This document shows, one piece after another, positions 57,154-64,000 of a DNA stretch of 64,000 nucleotides. The notes below the pieces were generated by a model. The model searched no databases. It was not told where the DNA came from and saw nothing but the letters and a program-made list of their open reading frames with translations. Every line of letters begins with the position of its first letter. The stretch's first letter is position 1. Source of the DNA: Gracilaria gracilis (lineage: Eukaryota; Rhodophyta; Florideophyceae; Gracilariales; Gracilariaceae); the NCBI GenBank assembly GCA_030374805.1, contig JARGSG010000197.1:372001-436000 (forward strand), read 5' to 3'. Both the position numbers and the translations under genes were made by a program.

Positions 57154-57858
57154 ATGACCAAGAAGCAGGGCACATCGGAAAAGAAGTCGAAGCCGAAGTC
57201 AAGTAATTCTGAGAAAACACACAGTGTTATGGCCGCAACATTGCTGCCGGAGCAAGACAGTAGTGGTGATGACTGTGCAGAGGAGAATAAGGAAAGGATT
57301 GTACGAGATCGCCGGAGAAGGTTGGAATGGAAGAGAGCGAGTACTGAGAGATGCATGCCCATTGCTATGGATAGTGACACCGATGCAGAAATAATCCCCA
57401 CCTACCGCAGGAAACACAAAAATGTTGGACTGCTTGATCACACTGATGATTCCAGTAAGAGTGAAAAGGACAGCATTGATGACGAAATTACACCAGCACG
57501 TAACGACAGAGAGAAGCAGAGTTCGAAGATGGCAGCAACAATAATGAAGTCTGGGGGGCAGAAACGTGACATGAATGCACGAATACAGAAGAAGCAGGCC
57601 CAGAAGAAACGAAGAACTGATTCAAGCACCAAATGTTCCCTCAGAAGTTGTTCGATTCCTGGAGCCTCGGCCCACAAATGTCTAGTTTGTCGAACTCCCA
57701 TGCATAATTTATGCGGTATGCGCATACTGGGCGAAGCCCATATTGAAGGTATGCATCTCTGTTCAGTTACCTGTCTTGCGCGATGTATGCGTCAGTTGCG
57801 TGCATCCGAGTCCTTACCAAGCTTGCATCATGATCCACCCGTGATTCTAATTGAGTAG
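57154..57858 (+). CDS. Hypothetical protein with C-terminal zinc-binding-like motif
   Basis: 235 codons from the first ATG; the frame is open back to 56,980 through the junction with the Gypsy fossil, so the true start may be lost. Highly charged Lys/Glu/Arg/Ser-rich body (KKSKPKSSNSEKTH; DRRRRLEWKRASTE) typical of nuclear proteins. The C-terminus has CSLRSC, HKCLVCRTPMHNLCG and CSVTCLARC: three Cys pairs plus a His, a possible zinc-binding fold of the kind seen at the C-terminus of some transposase-derived proteins. No family recognised. Confidence 0.45.
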   Translation: MTKKQGTSEKKSKPKSSNSEKTHSVMAATLLPEQDSSGDDCAEENKERIVRDRRRRLEWKRASTERCMPIAMDSDTDAEIIPTYRRKHKNVGLLDHTDDSSKSEKDSIDDEITPARNDREKQSSKMAATIMKSGGQKRDMNARIQKKQAQKKRRTDSSTKCSLRSCSIPGASAHKCLVCRTPMHNLCGMRILGEAHIEGMHLCSVTCLARCMRQLRASESLPSLHHDPPVILIE

Positions 57859-59352
57859 TTGACGAATTTACGAAGTATATGTTTGCCCTTGAGCACGAAC
57901 GAAAGTAAGAGCTGATGCACTACATTATGAAGGGACAATGTATCACGCGTCTACATAATGTTGCCAGTTCTCTATAAAGAAGTTCTTTCTCGTGCTTCAA
58001 ATGCAAGAAGAGTCGCAAGGTATTCGAGTGCGTTCTGCAATTTGTGTGCATATTATCTAAGCCGTGGGATACTGCTTTAACTCGTCGCAAGAGTTCCAAT
58101 GTAGGCGGTCTGTCCTTGTCGACCCATTTCGAGAGAAAGATGAATATCAAAATTCTGAGGCAACGAGCCGGTCGGCAATGATCATCATGTACATCCTTCT
58201 AGCGAGAACAGCCACGTGGAGCCGAACTAGAATGAGTCCAAACCTGCACGGCGCGTACAGCTACATGCGCGCCATGGCAGCGCACAGAACATACCATGCG
58301 CCTCCGAATTGTTAAACGACTGCGAAGCCGTGACGTCAGGGCCTGCCGAAGAACCGAAGTTCGTCGTGTGCAAAGGGACTTGGTACGGCGACGTCGCGTG
58401 TGTGACCATTGGATCCGTCAGCACCAGCAGCACAGTACAGCGTGGCCAAAATGTCGTAGCCCACTGCGTACAGCGCGGCTGGCGCAACGAGGGACATCTC
58501 GATGGAGATGAAGAAGGTCAATTGCATTCGTGTAGCTTGTCGGTCCGGCGCTGACAGAGCTTGACGGCGCAATCGTCAAACTTTGGAAAGCCTAACTCCA
58601 GGAAAGACAGGAACGGCAGTTGAAAGCGTGTGGGTTGCAAAATAGAGAAGCCCGTCGAGACGGGCGAGGAGGCGCACACTGCGCCGTTGCAATTGGACGG
58701 CGCGAGCAAGGCCGCCGACGATTACGATGGCGGTTGTGTGGAGGCGGCCGTCACCGCTCCCAGGGCGCGCGTTCTCGTCGAGGAGGGTGGGCAGTGATAG
58801 AGGTAGTGGAGGGGATGAGAAGGGACAATCGGAGCGGTGCGGGACGGTGGAGTAAAATAAGACGGACTCCAAGTATGAGAGGGGGGGAGAGGAAGGGGTA
58901 CAGGGGCGCGAGCGGTAGAGCGTGCACACGCAAAGCGAATGAAGTTAGGAAGTTAGGAAGTTAGCTCACAGCGTGAAGTAGTTGATATCCGTGCAAGTAC
59001 ACACGTACGTGTACGTGTTGTGGGGCGCTTCACATCCTATTGGTGGAAAGAGGAACAAGAAAAAGCCAAACCCATAGTCTTCATTGGCTGCGGAAGGGGA
59101 CAAGAATTCAGTACATGGCACTGTAGCCAGGGGCTACCCTTACCGGTGGGTTTCCAGCCAGTTCCAGGCGGTGACGAAAAGCCTCCGCAGTAGAGCGTTA
59201 GAAATCTTGGACAATTTCGAGCACCGGCGGTCTTGCAGCACAACGTTCAGGAGGCGGCGGTATTGTGTGAGAGCTAGGACTGTCGAGCTTCCGCTTTTGC
59301 TGCGTTTTTATTGACCCGCTGATGATATGAACTCGTAAATTCATTCTCGTGA
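57859..59352. other. No gene recognised
   Basis: Short, mutually overlapping open frames on both strands; GC-rich from 58,600 to 58,900. A small GAAGTTAG tandem at about 58,943-58,965 is the only repeat noticed. Confidence 0.4.
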
Positions 59353-59694
59353 ATGCCCGAGCAATTAGTCATGGATTCAAATAGCGGGGAAAATTATGGC
59401 AGTAATTCAGATTCCATTTGTATCTCAAGTTCCTCGGATGATCTCAGTGGTTTGCGGCCAATCGTTTTATCATCTCTTGTTCCAGAATCTTCAAACTACA
59501 TCAAAGTGGTGCAAAGAGAGAAAGCAGGAGCCACTTTGAGGGCAACCGAACATTATACTAGACCAACAGTAAGTACACCATCCTGGGAGATTCTAAAGAG
59601 AATCTATTGCTCCAAGGACTGCACCGTTTCAACGGCAGCGTACAGCGATATCTCCAACAAAGGAGGCCGTCAAGAAGCCCAAGTATCGCAGTAA
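59353..59694 (+). CDS. Hypothetical protein fragment
   Basis: 113 codons beginning MPEQLVMDSNSGENYGSNSD, Ser-rich and acidic (ICISSSSDDLSG). A second plausible coding stretch follows in another frame at about 59,830-60,055 (VLTKVTAFYEVERWFHVWKE). Together they could be exons or a broken gene. No domain recognised. Confidence 0.3.
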   Translation: MPEQLVMDSNSGENYGSNSDSICISSSSDDLSGLRPIVLSSLVPESSNYIKVVQREKAGATLRATEHYTRPTVSTPSWEILKRIYCSKDCTVSTAAYSDISNKGGRQEAQVSQ

Positions 59695-60054
59695 GCAAAG
59701 AAATCGAATTCATGAACAAGGACAAGCGCGAAAAAGGTATTCCTTGAGAAATAATTCCATCACTCGAGAGGTTGCTCAATGAGATTGTAGATTTATTCCG
59801 CACAATCTTCACAATGAGTCTCCAGTTACTGTAAACGGAAATCTGGATATCGCTGGTACAGTTGTTTTGACGAAAGTTACGGCATTTTATGAAGTTGAGA
59901 GATGGTTTCATGTTTGGAAAGAAGTGGCAGAGGGTAACAAAAATGAGGAGGGATCGGTGTTTGCGGTAAAGCGAGACGCAACAAATGGGAAGCGGTTGGT
60001 GAGAGTAATGATTAATGAACCTGAACCTCGGGGGCAGAATCAGAATCATGAGTG

Positions 60055-60667
60055 ACGTCGATACTCCCTGCAAGTAATAGCTGCTCTCTGTATGTGATGG
60101 CTCCGTGGCACTGTTCCTCGGCGTAATGTGTTCAACTTGCACACCGGTGTTGGCCACAACTGGCATAGAGTAATTGGGAGAAGGCGTCCTGTCCGGAACC
60201 TTACGTTCCGCAGCCACGTGCGAAGGCTGATGAGGGTTGGCGCCAGGAGCAGCGTAGCTGGGCATATTCATGAACTCCCCACACACAGCTTTCCTGCCCG
60301 CAGCGGCCAGATACGGCGTAATTTGCATAGGATCAGTTCCATTAGGAGAGGGTATAGCAGCATTGTGCACAGCAGGAGTGAAGATGGGCAACAGCGACGG
60401 GGAAGGGTGCACCAGGCCTGGGGTGGTGGTAGCGTTCGCAAACGGCGTGAGTCCGAAAGTGGGTTTTCTGGAAAACAGCGCAGTCGTGGCGGATACATTA
60501 TCCGGGTGGGGACTGAACAGGCTTTGAAAGGAGCTCTTGATGACGGCGCGTTCCAGCTGCGAGGTGAAAGAGGTGACGGACATAGGCGGCTTTGCGGCAG
60601 CATTTGGAACGCGCTGCAAAGCAGCTGGCGTTAGTGCGGACTGCGCTTTGGACGTGGCGGCGTGCAA
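60055..60667 (-). CDS. Hypothetical Ser/Pro/Thr-rich open frame
   Basis: About 200 open codons; first ATG at 60,583 (MSVTSFTSQLERAVIKSSFQ). Low-complexity composition with repeated TPS/SPN motifs. It overlaps open plus-strand frames, so coding is uncertain; it could be an exon of a regulatory protein. Confidence 0.25.
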
Positions 60668-62184
60668 CGGCCCAGGGAAGCGGATTCAACGGGCGGTGGG
60701 AGCGTGGAGCGTAGCGCGCGGGTGGGGTTGCTAAGGTCCAGTGGCCGCAAGCAAGGTCGGGCGTCCGAAGGAACTCCACAGGATGATGACGGAGCAAGCG
60801 ACACTTGTGATTTGCACAGCAGATGACGAAGGCGATAGAAAACGCTCTTCTGCCTACGAATCGTGGAATGTGGCGGCTTTTGTGTCCTGCAGCGAAACGG
60901 CGCGCCCAGAAGCGGCGCCTTGGGTTGTTGCCTTTCGCGTGCACGATGCGATGTTTTTTGCGCCGCTGGGCGGCGGGCTGCGTGCGGTGCGTTGCTACAA
61001 GTAACGCAAGTTGGGCTCAAGGGTAGCTGGTGGGTGCTGCGGCTTGCACGCGACCGTTGGAGCGCGTTGTGCGCCGAACGCGCGCCTGCGGCGGCGGTGA
61101 CGGCAGGACATGGCCCGGTTTGCAGGTGCGGGAAAGCATTCTTCGAGAAATGCTGGCATTTGGTGAGAGCATCAAGATAGCGGCGCAGAAGAACATACCA
61201 ATCGTCGTCTGACCGACCATTCTGCCCGGCAGAGTGTATCATGGTGTACAGTTGGTATGTGGTTGAAGGCAACAACGAGCATCGTATCAGCATTCTTGCA
61301 CGAGATGAAGGGCTGCGTGGATAAAACGTCTAGCGCATATATGTGCACAGACACTTTGTAAATTGGACAAACACGTGATGTAGCAGGTACCGACGGTACT
61401 TTTTGTGTTCATCAAGCAATAATGTACGCTGCTTGTGTTCAGCAGGGGACATGACTCGGTTTTTCTTCGACACAAGGAATGGCTTCGGCGTTATGTCGTT
61501 TGTCGATGAACATTAATGGTCTCGGTGGTACGTGCTTGCGGCACTGGGTGAGGCAGTCATTTTGACTTTGCGAAATGTCTTGCTCGCAGCCACACTGCAA
61601 GCGGCTGAGAGCGTCGCGACCGAGTGTACGTCCTCGCAACTGCATCTCGTCTGGTGCTGCACGAACGCACGTCGACAAAGTACACGGCAGTTACGAAGAC
61701 GCGCGCCTGTGGCAATTCCGCACGCGCAGCAAAGAGACGCGTGCTGCGCAAACGAAAACACACGCGGCCAAGTAACGTGCAAGGCGTTGCGGGCCATGTG
61801 CACGCCGCTGATTGGCCGCGTGCAGTTTCAAGCGTTTCCCGTCAACGAGTCTGTTCGACACGTTTATTTTCATGCTCTCCTCTCCACTGTCGCGCTCGCG
61901 CACCGCCTGCACGCTCATCGTCCTAGCAAGTAAGCCTTTACCGACTGTCAGCTCTTCCCATTTCGCCATACGTTCGGCACTTCCGCCTGTTTTCACCTTC
62001 TACCTTCTCCGCTGTGATCACCGCTTACCCTCCGCTCCTTACAAAGCGCCATGACACACCGCCACGACACACATTTTGATTCATTCTTATTCTCTTTCCG
62101 TGCGCTTGGCTTCCTTCCCGCCTCGTTTTTGCTTTTTCACCCAACATTAGTGCTGTCAACATTGCGGGCTTTGCCCAGCGTGTG
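60668..62184. other. No gene recognised; upstream of the DGAT1-like pseudogene
   Basis: GC-rich short open frames on both strands at 60.7-61.3 kb and 61.5-61.9 kb with no recognisable motif. 61.9-62.18 kb is pyrimidine-rich (TTCTTATTCTCTTTCCG), possibly the former promoter/5' UTR. Confidence 0.3.
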
Positions 62185-63380
62185 ATGCGCAGCGTGGAAC
62201 CGTCCCCCTCGCTGCTACAGCGACGGTCGCAGCTCGTCCAAGCATTCAAGGCCTCAACCACGTCCATCCACAACTCTTCCCGATCGTCTGATCATGATGT
62301 TCGTCCACCTTCAAGTCCTTTTTCGTTCTACTCTGAAATAGATGCAGACTCCATCTCTCGTCCATCGCTGTATGTGCACGAACCGTGCGCCAGGGCTGCA
62401 CCGCTAGAAGAATAATATGGACATGAACGGCGTCCTATCGAGCTTCGAGACGAGCTGAAATCTGATCGTTTCGAAGGCTTTTACAACCTTCGTTTATGTT
62501 GCTTGCGTTTTGTCTGGCGTTTCTGTTCGTGAGGAATGTTTCGGAGGATGGCTTCGGCGTGTGACCGAGTTCCATTTGATACCACACTTTGTTCAAGCAT
62601 GCTGTACGTTCGCTGTTTTTCAATTTGTTACTGCCGTTGCCCTTCTTTGTGGCGTACTTCGTCACCAAGGGTATGCAAACGAGATGGCTTTCCGTGCACC
62701 AAACGCTCATTTTGCACGGCTTAAGTTTGTTATTATTCTTCGCTGTGGCCACCAAGTTGCTGTTCCTGGCGCAGGTGAATCCATTGTTCGGATTGATTCA
62801 TGGCATGCTGTTCGTGGCGGTAGCGTTCAAGCAGCACAGTTATCGTGCTGACCAACGTGTTGCTGGATGAGGAGACTCACCTTCGTCGTATTCAACGTCA
62901 GCGCCAGCAACAACGCGTCAGTGCGTTAAACGAAAACACAACGACAACCACCACCAGCACCACCAAAACCACAACGACGGCGACCACTAGCGCAGTATCA
63001 GATTCTTCGCTGGACTCGCTGGACTCGCAAATTGACTGCAGGCAATATGTTATATTATGAAGTGGCGCCGGTGCTGTCGTACGAAACGAGCTATCCACGC
63101 ACTTACACCCTGCGCGTACGATACGTAGGGTGGTACAGTATGCAGATGGTGGTTTGCATGATAATTCAATACGTTCTGGTGATGCAGTTCTGCGTGCCGA
63201 TCTGGCGGCTAGGACGCGGAACAGACGATGAGCCGCGACTGCTGTAGTACATGGTGAAACTGGCTATACCGTGCTTCTTCATCTGGTTGCTGCTGTTCTT
63301 CGAGTTCTTCCACTGCGCGCTGAACGTGGTGGCGGAGATGACACGGTTCGCGGACCGACAGTTCTACCGGGAGTGGTCAT
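62185..63380 (+). pseudogene. DGAT1: Diacylglycerol O-acyltransferase 1-like (MBOAT) pseudogene
   Basis: ER membrane acyltransferase relative (acyl-CoA + diacylglycerol to triacylglycerol; sterol acyltransferases are close kin). The N-terminal Ser-rich segment starts MRSVEPSPSLLQRRSQLVQA. Then ELKSDRFEGFYNLR leads into TM1 (MLLAFCLAFLFVRNV), NLLLPLPFFVAYFVTKG, LFLAQVNPLFGLIHGMLFVA, a poly-Thr loop, VAPVLSYETSYPRTYTLRVR, and IPCFFIWLLLFFEFFHCALN then FADRQFYREW. These are DGAT1/SOAT signatures. Interrupted by TAA at about 62,413, a frame change near 62,495, TGA at 62,562 and 62,577, further frame changes near 62,845 and 63,040, and TAG at 63,245. It stops at about 63,380, before the catalytic His region, where ankyrin sequence begins. 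Confidence 0.6.
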
Positions 63381-63384
63381 TTTT

Positions 63385-64000
63385 CGTTGAGAACTTTGCT
63401 GAACTCCGGCGCAGATTTCGAAGCTTAAGGCAAGGACGGGAGACGCCTTGTTCACTTGGCTGTCGAGGCAGGCCATGTAAATTGCGTCAAACTGCTTATA
63501 GAACACGATTTTTCTGCCCTTAGTCGTGAGGAAACAGTATCCAACTTGCACTCAGTACTTACTGCGAATGAAAATGGAGAGCATGGGCAGGGAAGTTCAC
63601 AAGAGAAGCAAAGGAAGATAAGAGAGATGACTAAATATGTTGTACGAGAGTGCAACTATCCCCTCCTGGAGCAGTCGGCGAATGGAGCTTCAGGCGAAAC
63701 TTCTGGCCAAGCAACAGCAGGGGACTCCGAACAAACAGGTGAGACCAATGAGGCCGAAGTCGGTTGTGTACGTCAAGACGCCAGCGACCTCGCAGCGGAA
63801 GTATTCCTTGAGTTGTAATCAGTTTTTCGAGAGTCGTTCCGCGTGTTGTCGGCATTGCGACCTCCAGCTCGTACCAATCGAGATCGAGGGGCCAGTCTCC
63901 TCCATTTAGCTTGCTCGAACGATCTTCCTAACGTTCTTAAGTACTGGTTGAGCTTGGACGAGTTCAAGGATGCAATTGAGCACATGCATGACAGCAGAAA
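63385..64000 (+). pseudogene. Ankyrin-repeat coding sequence, continues past window
   Basis: LLNSGADFEA, then (after one stop) VHLAVEAGHVNCVKLLIEHD, an ankyrin repeat. A second, SLLHLACSNDLPNVLKYWLS, is at 63,870-63,945. Between them lies a Gln/Glu/Thr-rich segment (EVGCVRQDASDLAAEV). At least one stop and frame changes. It is joined directly to the truncated DGAT1-like gene; whether this is a chimera, a pseudogene fusion or an assembly join cannot be told. Confidence 0.5.

Noticed and set aside
62496-62870. TGA read as a sense codon (variant genetic code)
   Set aside because: Two TGA codons interrupt the DGAT1-like frame, but TAA, TAG and frame changes also occur and other genes use TGA as a stop; decay is simpler.
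1-64000. Polinton or giant-virus insertion
   Set aside because: No capsid, packaging ATPase or B-family polymerase motif was seen; the large elements carry a Plavaka/KDZ-like transposase and CACTA-like ends.
1-64000. Ordinary tRNA or rRNA genes
   Set aside because: No cloverleaf A/B-box pattern or conserved rRNA core was noticed by eye; a tRNAscan or Rfam run would settle it.

Overview
The window is TE-dense eukaryotic DNA. It holds large DNA transposons and LTR retrotransposon fossils, has no operon structure, and contains broken copies of host-type genes (a DGAT1-like acyltransferase and ankyrin repeats). The host is not certain. A protist or algal lineage fits; an oomycete-like stramenopile is one guess from the style of the short ORFs, and a red alga is another. 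I saw no rRNA, tRNA or CRISPR array. Layout: (1) 1-24,233 is a reverse-oriented copy of a giant DNA transposon, here called KDZ-A. It is cut by the left window edge, interrupted by a coding-free LTR element (about 8.1-12.88 kb), and joined at 18.5 kb to a 5.7 kb deletion derivative (KDZ-A'). (2) 24.2-29.0 kb holds a copia scrap, two members of a small protein family with a GVY...H...VD C-terminus, and two elements built of TGGCC motifs at 11-bp spacing. (3) 29.07-32.4 kb is a minus-strand Ty3/Gypsy fossil, followed by two tandem LTRs and a primer-binding site (32.4-33.56 kb). (4) 33,824-52,283 is KDZ-B, an 18.46-kb copy with both terminal inverted repeats, inserted into the leader of that LTR element. 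(5) 52.3-57.0 kb holds a plus-strand ORF facing a minus-strand chromodomain-type Gypsy pol fossil. (6) 57.0-64.0 kb is mostly non-coding, with a hypothetical zinc-binding ORF, a DGAT1-like pseudogene and ankyrin-repeat coding sequence running off the right edge.

The KDZ-A/KDZ-B pair is the main interest. Reading KDZ-B left to right, it carries: gene A (coiled coil, minus); gene B (ketopantoate-reductase-like, plus, intact); gene C/D (a ParB/sulfiredoxin-like domain fused to a 2OG-Fe(II) dioxygenase-like domain, minus); a 1.4-kb intergenic block of long near-perfect palindromes and tandem hairpins; a beta-class DNA adenine methyltransferase-like gene followed in the same frame by a SET domain (plus); gene E/F (Arg-rich, coiled coil, plus); and a Plavaka/KDZ-like transposase (minus).

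Comparing the two copies suggests that the methyltransferase and SET parts were once one fused protein, and so were the ParB-like and dioxygenase parts. The element would then carry DNA-methylation, candidate oxidative demethylation and histone-methylation activities around a palindromic divergent promoter. This is inferred from motifs I read by eye; no profile search was run.
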